A stretch of DNA of 47,979 bases, taken from positions 1 to 47,979 of the forward strand of contig OMUU01000027.1 in assembly GCA_900314295.1 (NCBI GenBank), written 5' to 3'. The position numbers were made by a program, and so were the translations under genes. Under the pieces are notes generated by a model, which had not been told where the DNA came from, searched no databases, and saw only the letters and a program-made list of their open reading frames with translations. Positions 10,461 to 18,883 of the stretch are shown piece after piece (within the stretch, counting starts at the first letter, position 1; each line of letters begins with the position of its first letter). This stretch comes from an uncultured Lachnospiraceae bacterium (GTDB lineage Bacteria > Bacillota > Clostridia > Lachnospirales > Lachnospiraceae).

Positions 10461-10638
10461 GTATAAGTCCAGTCGCATGACAGAGACGGACTGCACACCT
10501 ATAGGGTGTGCAAGTCCGGCTATGGCTTTGCGACGACAACAGGTATGAGCATGGAGCGGTGTGAAACACCGCGGGAATGCGAATACCTGTTAGCGGCACG
10601 AAAGCTGCGAAGCAGCGAAGTGCCGCGGGGACTTATAC
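10461..10638 (+). repeat. Repeat element C, full-length copy (C1)
   Basis: A 178-bp element bounded by perfect 10-bp inverted repeats, GTATAAGTCC (10461-10470) and GGACTTATAC (10629-10638). Inside are further stems that I can pair by eye: GTCGCA with TGCGAC; a long hairpin CGGACT-GCACACC / GGGTGTGC-A-AGTCCG with loop TATA; AACAGGTAT with ATACCTGTT enclosing GCGGTGT-GAA-ACACCGC; and GCGGCAC / GTGCCGC enclosing GCTGC-GAA-GCAGC. Together they make a branched, four-way-junction-like RNA. No protein coding is evident. A second copy (C2) lies at 40720-40848. I do not recognise it as a named RNA family; it could be a MITE-like element or a structured leader RNA. Confidence 0.75.
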
Positions 10639-10655
10639 AGAGTCAATACGTAAAC

Positions 10656-10730
10656 AGCTCTTCGAAAACGCAGAAGGGCCCGCCTGTCGCAAAGCGCGCG
10701 TAAGAGGCTTTTGCGATTTCGAAGGCAACA
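10656..10730 (-). repeat. Repeat element A, copy 1 (inverted)
   Basis: Minus-strand copy of the A palindrome: GCTCTTCGAAAACGC on the left pairs imperfectly with GCGATTTCGAAGGC on the right around a GC-rich centre. It lacks the left-arm extension seen in copies 2 and 3. It starts 17 bp after element C1, the same spacing as at the trp locus. A T-run (10740-10747) lies shortly after it. Confidence 0.75.
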
Positions 10731-10774
10731 GGTAATAATATTTTTTTAGAAATTTACAGGTAGAGGACAGGAAA

Positions 10775-11212
10775 ATGATTGACAAGAAGAGGCTGTATCT
10801 GATGATCGGTCTGGCGAGATTCGAGAAGAAACACGCGGACGGATCTTTCCGGATCAGCCGGTATTATCAGAACGACTACACGGCGTTTGCCCTTATTCGG
10901 AATCTGCTGCTGAGCACGATTGCATACATTCTGCTGCTGGGCGTACTGTTGCTGGCAAATATGGATACGTTTTTTGCTCGGCTGAATTCCGCGGATCTCC
11001 GTCCTGTGATCGCGGTGCTGATTGTCAGCTATATTATTTTTGTGGGCATCTATTCCGTTATCGCCTATATCCTGGCGCGGATCCGTTATGTGCGCATGCA
11101 GAGCGACATGGAGGAATACGAGCGGGCTCTCGCGAGGCTGGGACGTATGTATCGGCGCGGATACCATGAGGAAAGCGGAGAACGCGAAGGGCAGGAGGAA
11201 GAAGAAAAATGA
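10775..11212 (+). CDS. Small membrane protein of unknown function
   Basis: 145 aa; not recognised. The N-terminal 45 residues are charged and soluble-looking, followed by two hydrophobic segments (about residues 43-65, rich in Leu, and 77-100, rich in Ile/Val) and a basic-acidic C-terminal tail ending in EGQEEEEEK-like residues. The start ATG has AGAGGACAGG upstream. Its last bases overlap the next gene by 4 bp (ATGA), so the two are translationally coupled. With the 407-aa membrane protein and cdaA/cdaR it forms an apparent operon led by elements C1 and A1. A membrane partner for the c-di-AMP module is a guess from position only. Confidence 0.8.
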   Translation: MIDKKRLYLMIGLARFEKKHADGSFRISRYYQNDYTAFALIRNLLLSTIAYILLLGVLLLANMDTFFARLNSADLRPVIAVLIVSYIIFVGIYSVIAYILARIRYVRMQSDMEEYERALARLGRMYRRGYHEESGEREGQEEEEK

Positions 11213-12432
11213 ATGCACTACTGGAATTAAGAGAAAGACTGATCCGTTTCTATACGGATTATGACATATATATTCGCCCGCTTTTTCGGTTTGCGCTGGC
11301 GGTGATTACGTTTATCACACTGAACGATAGAATCGGGTACATGAGTCAGGTAAATAATCTGCTTGTGATCATTATTCTGTCCGTGATCTGTGCGATCCTT
11401 CCGATAAACGGGATTGTTTTTCTCGGTACGATTCTGATTGTTGTGAATAGCTTCGGACTGAACGTCGGAGTCGGTGCCTTTGCGGTTGTACTGTATCTGC
11501 TGATGCTGCTTCTCTATTTCCGTTTTGTCCCGAAGGATGCGCTTGTGATTATTCTTACGCCGGTGGCGGGAGCACTGCATGTGCCGATGACGGTTCCTGT
11601 TGTGATGGGACTCATGCGGGGACCGGTCTCCGCGATTTCTCTGATATTCAGTGTGCTGTCCTGGTCGTTTGTAAACGGCCTTCCGGACACCGTTGAGGCC
11701 GTTGTAAATAGAAAAGGTGCCAGTATGATTGATATTGTACAGGCAATACCCGGTGCGATGCTGAACGCGAAGACGATTCTCATGCTCGTGACCTTTGTTG
11801 TCGTATTTCTGATCGTTACATGCATCCGTGAGCTGGTAAGCAGCCATACCTGGGAGATCAGCATCCTTGTCAGCGCAATCATCTACCTTGGCCTGATGAT
11901 CGCCGGAGCAAGCATTCTGAATGTGAAGATAAATCTTCCGATAACGGTGATGGAGACCGTGCTGTCGGCGGCGGTAGCGCTTGTCTTCGAGTTCTTCTGC
12001 TATAATGCGGACTATTCGCATACCGAGTTTCTTCAGTTTGAAGATGACAACAACTACTATTATGTAAAAGTCACGCCTAAGCGCAGACCGAGGTATGATC
12101 TTGAGGTGGAAGAGGAACAGGATGAAGAAGAAGTAGAAGCGGACGGAGATGAGAAACGTTTTGTTACACGGGAGAACAATGCGTTTGAGAAAAAATTTGA
12201 CGGGATCAATCTTCAGTCAAAGCTCGAGGAATCCTTAAAGTCCTTGAATACAAATCAGAACGGGCGGGAGAACCGGCAGCTCCATACTTCCGAAAATGAG
12301 ACCGGTAAGGATGCTCGGACTTCCGGAGTCGCAGAAGAGACGATACGGCTTGATCGGATTTCCCCGGAGATGGAAAAGGAAGCAAAGGCAGGGGATGAGA
12401 CTCTGGGAGAGACAAGAGTCATCAGAAAGTAA
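11209..12432 (+). CDS. Polytopic membrane protein with long acidic cytosolic tail, unknown function
   Basis: 407 aa; not recognised. Roughly the first 265 residues are a run of hydrophobic segments (about eight), including LLVIIILSVICAILPI and MLLLYFRF, consistent with a multi-pass inner-membrane protein. From about residue 280 the chain becomes highly charged, with an EEEQDEEEVEADGDE stretch and no recognisable domain. Near the end are two similar short motifs, EETIRLDRI and GETRVIRK, resembling phosphothreonine/FHA-type target motifs, though this is only a visual likeness. It overlaps the upstream 145-aa gene by 4 bp and is followed by cdaA. Function unknown. Confidence 0.85.
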   Translation: MNALLELRERLIRFYTDYDIYIRPLFRFALAVITFITLNDRIGYMSQVNNLLVIIILSVICAILPINGIVFLGTILIVVNSFGLNVGVGAFAVVLYLLMLLLYFRFVPKDALVIILTPVAGALHVPMTVPVVMGLMRGPVSAISLIFSVLSWSFVNGLPDTVEAVVNRKGASMIDIVQAIPGAMLNAKTILMLVTFVVVFLIVTCIRELVSSHTWEISILVSAIIYLGLMIAGASILNVKINLPITVMETVLSAAVALVFEFFCYNADYSHTEFLQFEDDNNYYYVKVTPKRRPRYDLEVEEEQDEEEVEADGDEKRFVTRENNAFEKKFDGINLQSKLEESLKSLNTNQNGRENRQLHTSENETGKDARTSGVAEETIRLDRISPEMEKEAKAGDETLGETRVIRK

Positions 12433-12525
12433 AGGGACATGTGGTAAGCGGAACGGCAAGCCGTATGGATGTATACGCTTGTTCCGTACATCATCCAGCC
12501 TTTTGTCAGAGAAGAAGGAGAATGT

Positions 12526-13410
12526 ATGAATGCTTTTCTGAGCAGGTTTCAGTATTATATCCTGTCATGGCTGAAGCCGCCAAAGACAATTCAGGTCATT
12601 GACATCATTCAGATACTGCTTCTGGCTTTTCTGATCTACCGGCTGATCATCTGGATGAAGAATACCCGCGCCTATACGCTGCTCAAGGGAATTCTGTTCA
12701 TCGGGGCGTTCGTCATAATTGCCAATATTTTGAACATGGAAGTCATTGTATGGCTTCTCGGCAATCTGAGCGTTGTGGCATTTACAGCGATCGTCATTAT
12801 CTTTCAGCCGGAGCTTCGAAAGGTGCTGGAGCAGATGGGACACAGCAACGTGCTGCGCTCGTTTTTTTCGATCAACCGATCCGGCGAGGAGAATAAGAGG
12901 TTCAGTAATCATACGATCAACGAGCTGGTGAGAGCCTGCTTCGAAATGGGGGATGTGAAGACGGGAGCCCTGATCGTCATAGAAAAGGAGACACTTCTGG
13001 ATGAGTATATCAGTACGGGTATCCGACTGGACGCCATCGTTTCCGGACAGCTGCTGATCAATATTTTTGAACACAATACACCGCTTCACGATGGTGCGGT
13101 GATTATCCAGAATGATCGGATCGCGGCCGCAACCTGTTATCTGCCGCTCTCCGACAATATGGAGCTGAGCAAAAAGCTGGGAACCAGACACCGTGCAGGT
13201 GTTGGTATCAGTGAGATTACAGACTCTCTTACCATTATCGTGTCCGAGGAGACGGGGAGTGTGTCCTATGCGATAAATGGAAGGCTGCATACAGCGATAT
13301 CCCCGAGCGAGCTGCGTGAAGTTCTTCAGGATGTTCAGGTTCTGTACAATGACAAAATCCGCATGCTGAAAGGGGGACGCAGAAGTCATGATACGAAGAA
13401 TTCTCGATAG
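12526..13410 (+). CDS. cdaA: Diadenylate cyclase CdaA
   Basis: Membrane-bound c-di-AMP synthase, 294 aa. N-terminal hydrophobic helices are followed by the DAC domain with both catalytic motifs: DGA at residues 189-191 (in PLHDGAVII) and RHR at 221-223 (in GTRHRAG). Two ATP are joined to give cyclic di-AMP, which controls potassium and osmolyte balance and the cell wall. The frame is open from 12469, but AAGGAG at 12515-12520 is spaced for ATG 12526 (MNAFLSRFQYY), the conserved beginning. It overlaps cdaR by 23 bp. The usual third gene, glmM, is missing here. Confidence 0.96.
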   Translation: MNAFLSRFQYYILSWLKPPKTIQVIDIIQILLLAFLIYRLIIWMKNTRAYTLLKGILFIGAFVIIANILNMEVIVWLLGNLSVVAFTAIVIIFQPELRKVLEQMGHSNVLRSFFSINRSGEENKRFSNHTINELVRACFEMGDVKTGALIVIEKETLLDEYISTGIRLDAIVSGQLLINIFEHNTPLHDGAVIIQNDRIAAATCYLPLSDNMELSKKLGTRHRAGVGISEITDSLTIIVSEETGSVSYAINGRLHTAISPSELREVLQDVQVLYNDKIRMLKGGRRSHDTKNSR

Positions 13411-14716
13411 TCTGCGTTCCAACATCGGATATAAGCTTCTGGCGCTGCTGGTAGCAATCGTAATCTGGTATGCGGTGGTGGATATCAATGATCCGGTGGA
13501 AACGGCCTCCTATACGGTCCACATAACAGTGACAAATGAATCGTATATCTCCAACGGAAAACAGATCTATATGATTGAGGACCAGTATAAGACAGTTACC
13601 GTGTATGTGAAGGGAAACCGTTCGGAGTTGAAGAATGTTTCGGCGGACAATATTACCGTCACGGCTGACCTGACCCAGATTGTCGATCTGGATAGAGATC
13701 CGGTCATGGTGCCGCTCACAGTTTCGGTTCCCGGAATTTCGGCGTCCAATGTGACGCTTTCGAGAACAACGATTCCGATTACGATTGAGGATGTCGCAAG
13801 CAAGGAATTCGCCGTGAGTGTAGATACGGGAAGCTCGGTTCCAGGTTCCAGCTACGAGGTGGGGAGCGCGACTCCAAATCCGGAGAAGATTGTGATCAAT
13901 GGTCCGGAATCTGTTATCAATGAGATCGACAGTGTCGTTGCCAAGATTGATGTCACCGGGATGACACAGGACGGAAATCGCAAGGCGGAGCTTGAAATCA
14001 TGGACAAGAACGGCGGGGCGCTGTCTCAGGAGACGATCAAGGATGATCTGACCTTTGACGGAGGCGTACCGGATGTTTCGGTCTATGTCGATCTGTGGAA
14101 GAAGCAGTCCGGCGTCGGAATGAAGGTTGATTATTCCGGTGAACCGGCCGAGGGATACAATGTAACCGCTGTTAGCACGACGCCGGAGACCATTACGGTG
14201 GTTGGAACGGATGATGCGCTGAATCAGCTGGCGGAGAACGGAAATGTCATCACGATTCCGGAGGGATATGTATCTGTCTCGGATGCTTCCTCGGACGTTA
14301 CGGCCGAGGTGGAGCTCAGTGATGTGCTCCCGGATGGCCTGCGCCTTGCATCGAGCACAGCAGGGACGGTCACGGTTACGGTCACGATTCTCTCCGATGA
14401 GACAAAGGAATTCAGGCTGGATGTCGATGACATCACCACAAATAATCTGGATCCGGAGCTGACCATCTCCTATGATCAAACCAGCATTCAGGTGCGTCTG
14501 AATGGAGCGGGATCGGTCATCGACGATCTGAAAACATCGGATATCAAGGCATCGATAGATCTCAAGGGAAAGAGTACCGGGGATTACACCGTGAACGTGT
14601 CATTCACTCTTCCGACGGGGGTATCCCTGGATAATGAGGTTTCAATTCCGGTACATTTGAAGGAAAAGGCGACAGCTAGCGCATCTTCCGACAGCGGAAA
14701 GGATAGCAATCCGTAG
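13388..14716 (+). CDS. cdaR: CdaA regulatory protein CdaR (YbbR domains)
   Basis: 442 aa extracytoplasmic regulator of CdaA. A single N-terminal membrane helix (about residues 17-31, LLALLVAIVIWYAVV) anchors a chain of beta-rich YbbR domains; the motif IWYAVVDINDPVE and the recurring 'G ... I ... V ... GP' pattern with VINEIDSVVAKIDVTG are typical. The C-terminal end is Ser/Ala/Asp-rich and looks disordered. Its start lies inside the cdaA end (23-bp overlap), so expression is coupled. CdaR binds CdaA and tunes c-di-AMP synthesis. Confidence 0.93.
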   Translation: MIRRILDSLRSNIGYKLLALLVAIVIWYAVVDINDPVETASYTVHITVTNESYISNGKQIYMIEDQYKTVTVYVKGNRSELKNVSADNITVTADLTQIVDLDRDPVMVPLTVSVPGISASNVTLSRTTIPITIEDVASKEFAVSVDTGSSVPGSSYEVGSATPNPEKIVINGPESVINEIDSVVAKIDVTGMTQDGNRKAELEIMDKNGGALSQETIKDDLTFDGGVPDVSVYVDLWKKQSGVGMKVDYSGEPAEGYNVTAVSTTPETITVVGTDDALNQLAENGNVITIPEGYVSVSDASSDVTAEVELSDVLPDGLRLASSTAGTVTVTVTILSDETKEFRLDVDDITTNNLDPELTISYDQTSIQVRLNGAGSVIDDLKTSDIKASIDLKGKSTGDYTVNVSFTLPTGVSLDNEVSIPVHLKEKATASASSDSGKDSNP

Positions 14717-14823
14717 CTTTTAAGTACTGCACGGGGTATGGCTTTCGGCTTGCCGTTGTCTTATATAGAGATGCGGCCGTGTGTGTCAGGCAATACGGCG
14801 GGCATATACAGCAGGGGAAGGAA

Positions 14824-15111
14824 ATGGTAAGCAAAGCAATGGTGATAATGGGAAAGAACGGGCTGCATCTGAGGCCTGCCGGTCGAATCAGCGAGACTGC
14901 GCTCAGGTTCCGTTCCGAGATCACCCTTGAATACAATGGGGGACTTTCCACTGCAAATGCTCGAAGCGTACTCAGCCTTCTCGCCGCAGGCTTGCAGGAA
15001 GGAGACGAGGTCAGGCTTTGCTGCAGAGGAAGCGATGAGAGAAAAGCCTTGGACGCAGTCGCAAAGGTGTTTTCAGAAGAAACGGAAGCGGTCTCGTTGC
15101 AGGAAAAATAG
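14824..15111 (+). CDS. HPr-like phosphocarrier protein
   Basis: 95 aa protein of the PTS HPr family. The active-site His15 is kept in NGLHLRPAG (canonical GIHARPA), and a serine, S48, is in RSVLSLLAAG, close to the regulatory Ser46 of HPr. It therefore may receive phosphate from enzyme I, unlike Crh which lacks the histidine. The site sequence and the loss of the canonical MG(V/I)MSLG helix make it a divergent HPr; it may be a paralogue with a regulatory task. The start ATG 14824 follows AGGGGAAGG; the frame is open further up to 14779 but without a ribosome site. No other PTS gene is nearby. Confidence 0.88.
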   Translation: MVSKAMVIMGKNGLHLRPAGRISETALRFRSEITLEYNGGLSTANARSVLSLLAAGLQEGDEVRLCCRGSDERKALDAVAKVFSEETEAVSLQEK

Positions 15112-15170
15112 TTACAGAATGACAGATTTCCAAGAACTATCGATCCGGACATAATAATAGTTTACGAACG

Positions 15171-15212
15171 ATGCCCCGGTATGCCGTAGCAAAGACGGCA
15201 GCCGGGGCATTT
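15171..15212 (+). terminator. Hairpin after the HPr gene, probable terminator
   Basis: ATGCCCCGG-TA-TGCCGT / ACGGCA-G-CCGGGGCAT forms a stable stem of 15 pairs with loop AGCAAAG (15171-15210). Only a short T-run (TTT) follows, so it is a weak classical terminator, but its position at the operon end supports the role. Confidence 0.6.
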
Positions 15213-15324
15213 CCAAGCAGATTCGGTTTTTATTTTCACATATTTTACACAAATTATAGGTAAAATACGTCTATAAAAAGGGGTATTGGCGCTAAAGTGA
15301 AATAGAAACGGAGGAGCTTAAGAT

Positions 15325-17031
15325 ATGAGTGATTTATATGAAGACAGAGATTCGGGTTCATCGTCAGAGAACAACAGAACATCGGACCCGTCATTAAAGG
15401 AAAACGAGGGTAACGCAGAGACGGCTTCCTCATCGGAACAGCATGTGGACGAGAAGACAACCTATAGTTGGGTGAATCCGAAACTTCGTCAGAGTGGATC
15501 GGATCAGACAGAGAATAATCCCTGGTCCGGAGGAGGTGACGGAAACTACTGGAGATACAGCGACGACAGAGGAAATGGGACGGGAATGGACCGGAAGGGG
15601 CGCAGAAATCTTGATCAGGATCACCAGGTGAAACGCCCGCGGCGAAGCGGCAGACATTGGACGACCGTAATTGCCATGGCAGTTGTGTTCGGGCTGATTG
15701 CCGGCCTTGTTGCTTATGGTGTCAATTACATCGGGAATCGCATTCATCCTGTATATTCGACTGCTTCCGCCGGAGAAAATGCGGACAAAAAGGATCTCTC
15801 CGGGGAAAAAGAACCGGAAAAGTCGGAAAATGTCTCTGCTTCCTCCGAAACAGCGGTTTCATCGGACATTCCCACAACAGGCAAGCAACAGGATATGTCA
15901 GTTGCGGAGGTTGCTTCGGTGGCGATGCCGTCTCTGGTAACAATCTCCACGATGTCTGTGGAAGAGATGCAGAGCTTCTTCGGCGGTACGCAGAAATATC
16001 AGGTACAGGGTGCCGGGACCGGCGTCATTATCGGAGAGAATGATTCAGAACTCCTGATAGCCACGAACAATCATGTAATTGAAGGCGCGACGCAGGTGTC
16101 TGTTGGCTTTGTAGACGAATCGGTTATTTCGGCTCAGATCAAGGGCTTCGATGAAGACCATGATCTTGCAGTGGTTGCGGTTAAGCTTTCGGATATCTCT
16201 GAGGTCACGAGAAGCCAGATCCGGGTGGCAACCGTCGGAGATTCTGATGCGCTTGTTCTGGGACAGCAGGTGGTGGCAATCGGAAATGCGCTTGGATACG
16301 GGCAGTCTGTGACGAGCGGATATGTCAGCGCCCTGAACCGTTCCCTTCAGCTTTCTGACGGTACGAATACATTTACCTCGGACGGGCTTATTCAGACAGA
16401 TGCTGCTATCAATTCCGGAAATTCGGGTGGGGCGCTTCTGAATATGAAAGGAGAACTGGTTGGAATCAACGAGGCCAAGAGAAGTGGAAACGGCCAACAG
16501 GCATCTGTAGATAATGTAGGCTTTGCGATTCCCATGGCGAAGGCGGAGCCGATCCTGGAGGAACTCATGAATGAGAACACCAGGGAACAGCTGGAGGATG
16601 ACAAGAGAGGATACCTGGGTATCACTTGTGCGGACGTTACCAGTGAGTACTCGCAGATCTATAACATGCCGGAGGGCGTCTGCGTGACTTCTGTCGTTTC
16701 CGGAGGGCCGGCAGATCAGGCGGGAATCCGGAAGGGAGATGTCATTACAAAATTTGACGGCAAGAGCGTTACGTCGTATTCCAAGCTGGAAAACCGTCTG
16801 AAGTATTATTCCTCCGGGGAAGAGGTTACGGTGGCAATACAGCGGGCAAGCGGAAGCACCTACAAGGAGCAGACGGTTAAAGTGACGCTGGGAACAAGTG
16901 ATGCCATCAGCAGCATTCCGAATTCAGATACACAGGGATCCGGGCAGGACAACAATTCCGGAATTCCGGGAACAGAGCCGGGTGGAAATAACAACAGCGG
17001 CGATATTTTCGGACAGATTTTCGGATACTGA
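15325..17031 (+). CDS. htrA: Membrane-anchored HtrA/DegP-like serine protease with PDZ domain
   Basis: 568 aa trypsin-like protease of the HtrA family, probably acting on the outer face of the membrane. A hydrophilic, charged N-terminal region of about 110 residues lies in the cytosol, followed by one membrane helix (about 112-137) and the protease domain. The catalytic triad is visible: His250 (NNHVIEGA), Asp280 (DHDLAVVAV) and Ser367 (NSGNSGGAL). A PDZ domain (about 430-520, YLGITCADV...GPADQAGIRKGDVI) follows, and the tail is Gly/Asn/Ser-rich. The start ATG has GGAGGAGC upstream. It is followed by a divergent clpX, so both protein quality-control genes may be co-regulated. Confidence 0.95.
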   Translation: MSDLYEDRDSGSSSENNRTSDPSLKENEGNAETASSSEQHVDEKTTYSWVNPKLRQSGSDQTENNPWSGGGDGNYWRYSDDRGNGTGMDRKGRRNLDQDHQVKRPRRSGRHWTTVIAMAVVFGLIAGLVAYGVNYIGNRIHPVYSTASAGENADKKDLSGEKEPEKSENVSASSETAVSSDIPTTGKQQDMSVAEVASVAMPSLVTISTMSVEEMQSFFGGTQKYQVQGAGTGVIIGENDSELLIATNNHVIEGATQVSVGFVDESVISAQIKGFDEDHDLAVVAVKLSDISEVTRSQIRVATVGDSDALVLGQQVVAIGNALGYGQSVTSGYVSALNRSLQLSDGTNTFTSDGLIQTDAAINSGNSGGALLNMKGELVGINEAKRSGNGQQASVDNVGFAIPMAKAEPILEELMNENTREQLEDDKRGYLGITCADVTSEYSQIYNMPEGVCVTSVVSGGPADQAGIRKGDVITKFDGKSVTSYSKLENRLKYYSSGEEVTVAIQRASGSTYKEQTVKVTLGTSDAISSIPNSDTQGSGQDNNSGIPGTEPGGNNNSGDIFGQIFGY

Positions 17032-17141
17032 TTTTCTAGGAAAATGTGTTCCGATAAAAAAACTGATAATAAACTTATAAATCAATTTCGAATATATCAG
17101 ATGACAAACCAGCAAATAGGATGAGTGGTGAAGGGATCGAT

Positions 17142-18695
17142 ATGACAGACGATAAAGATATCATTGACGGCGATTTCCGAGAGGTTTCGGATTTTGACAG
17201 GCAGGATCGGGCGGGAAAGAATTCCGATGAGAAGAAGATCGTCGCAAAGAATCCGGAGGAGCAGAGCCCGGATGATGAAAGTGCCTCCGATACTGAGGAA
17301 AATTCAGGCGCGCGAGAGGACAGAGAAGAGGACGGAGAGCGGAATGCCGGACATTACTGCATGATGTGCCGCAGACCGGAAAGTGTTACCGGAAAGCAGA
17401 TCGAATTACCTGGCGGGATGCATATTTGTACAGATTGCATGCAGAAGGGATTCGAGGCAATGCAGAATCCCGGGATAAATGAGATGCTGAGCAAACTGCC
17501 GCCGAATGTAGGAATGATTGACCTTTCGGGGCTGGGCCTTGGCATGCCTGCTCGTGATCATAAAAAGAAAGAAAAGCAGGCCGTCCCGAAAAAGAAATTT
17601 ACGATGCAGGATGTCCCGAGACCACACATCATCAAAGAAAGACTCGATGAATACATCATTGGTCAGGAGCACGCGAAAAAAGTGATGTCCGTGGCGGTAT
17701 ATAATCACTATAAGAGGATTTTGCAGACACCGGAACAGATGAAGGACGGAACGGAGATCGAGAAATCCAATATGCTGATGATCGGTCCGACCGGGTCCGG
17801 AAAGACCTATATGGTTCAGACACTGGCAAGGCTTCTGGATGTACCGCTTGCGATTACAGATGCTACGAGCCTGACCGAGGCCGGATATATCGGGGACGAT
17901 ATCGAGAGCGTCGTGTCAAAGCTTCTTGCGGCCGCGGATAACGATGTGAACCGCGCAGAACATGGCATTATCTTTATTGATGAGATCGATAAGATTGCGA
18001 AAAAGAAAAATACCAGCCAGAGAGATGTGAGCGGCGAGGCGGTTCAGCAGGGACTTCTGAAGCTTCTCGAGGGAAGTGAGGTTGAGGTTCCGGTGGGAGC
18101 GACGAGCAAAAACGCGATGGTTCCGCTGGAAACCGTGAATACCAAGAACATCCTGTTTATCTGCGGTGGTGCTTTTCCGGATCTTGAGGATGTGATACGG
18201 GAGCGGCTGAACCGCAGCTCATCCATGGGATTTCAGGCGGAGCTGAAGGATCAGTACGAGGAGGATCCGGACATTCTTCAAAAGGTAACCAACGAAGATC
18301 TTCGCGCATTCGGAATGATTCCGGAGTTCCTGGGAAGACTGCCCATTGTTTTTTCGCTCCAGAGCCTTACCGAGGATATGCTCGTCAAGATTCTGCGGGA
18401 GCCGAGGAACGCGATATTGAAGCAGTATGAGAAGCTGCTGGCCATCGACGGGGTGAAGCTGGTCTTTGATGACGGCGCGCTTCACGCCATTGCGAGAAAG
18501 GCAATGGAGAAGGATACCGGGGCCCGTGCGCTTCGAGCAATCATCGAAGACTTTATGCTGGATATCATGTATGAAATACCGAAGGACGACAATATCGGCG
18601 AGGTCATCGTGACAAAGGAATATGTGGAGCATACCGGCGGACCGAGGATCATCCTGAAAGGACAGGAGCTTCCCGGAGGTCCGATTCCGTCGTAA
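17142..18695 (+). CDS. clpX: ClpX-like AAA+ unfoldase, divergent form
   Basis: 517 aa ATPase clearly of the ClpX family: zinc-binding domain with C73, C76, C96, C99; Walker A GPTGSGKT at 215-222; Walker B IIFIDEIDKIA; pore loop GYIGDD; sensor 2 GARALRAI. It is about 100 residues longer than common ClpX, through an acidic N-terminal extension of about 70 residues and a long linker before the AAA+ domain. Two landmarks differ: the ClpP-docking IGF loop appears as MGF (362-364), and the RKH loop used for ssrA recognition is replaced by GATSK (319-323). It may be a second, specialised ClpX. No clpP or tig is adjacent. A start at 17121 is also open, but AAGGGA fits 17142. Confidence 0.92.
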   Translation: MTDDKDIIDGDFREVSDFDRQDRAGKNSDEKKIVAKNPEEQSPDDESASDTEENSGAREDREEDGERNAGHYCMMCRRPESVTGKQIELPGGMHICTDCMQKGFEAMQNPGINEMLSKLPPNVGMIDLSGLGLGMPARDHKKKEKQAVPKKKFTMQDVPRPHIIKERLDEYIIGQEHAKKVMSVAVYNHYKRILQTPEQMKDGTEIEKSNMLMIGPTGSGKTYMVQTLARLLDVPLAITDATSLTEAGYIGDDIESVVSKLLAAADNDVNRAEHGIIFIDEIDKIAKKKNTSQRDVSGEAVQQGLLKLLEGSEVEVPVGATSKNAMVPLETVNTKNILFICGGAFPDLEDVIRERLNRSSSMGFQAELKDQYEEDPDILQKVTNEDLRAFGMIPEFLGRLPIVFSLQSLTEDMLVKILREPRNAILKQYEKLLAIDGVKLVFDDGALHAIARKAMEKDTGARALRAIIEDFMLDIMYEIPKDDNIGEVIVTKEYVEHTGGPRIILKGQELPGGPIPS

Positions 18696-18703
18696 AAGAA
18701 AAG

Positions 18704-18826
18704 GAAGCACTTCCGTGCCGCATACGCGTCCCTTCGTGCTCATGCTTGTTGCCTTCGAAAAGCACACGCAGTCTCTTACGCGCGCTTCGCGTGCGACGAT
18801 CCTGACGGTGCCTTTCGAAGAGCTTT
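18704..18826 (+). repeat. Repeat element A, copy 2a
   Basis: A-family palindrome with left-arm extension (GTGCCGCATACGCGTCCC and further) followed by the core CCTTCGAAAAGC...CTTTCGAAGAGC. It begins right after the clpX stop and may act as its 3' end. 112 bp (18714-18825) are identical to 18898-19009. Confidence 0.85.
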
Positions 18827-18883
18827 TTCATAAGCTAGATAAGCTACGGATTGCTCCGTGCTTCGCACTCTCGCAATCCTACA

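Noticed and set aside
10506-10703. Short + strand open frame over elements C1 and A1
   Set aside because: It runs through inverted repeats that explain the sequence, lacks a ribosome site and differs in the C2 copy.
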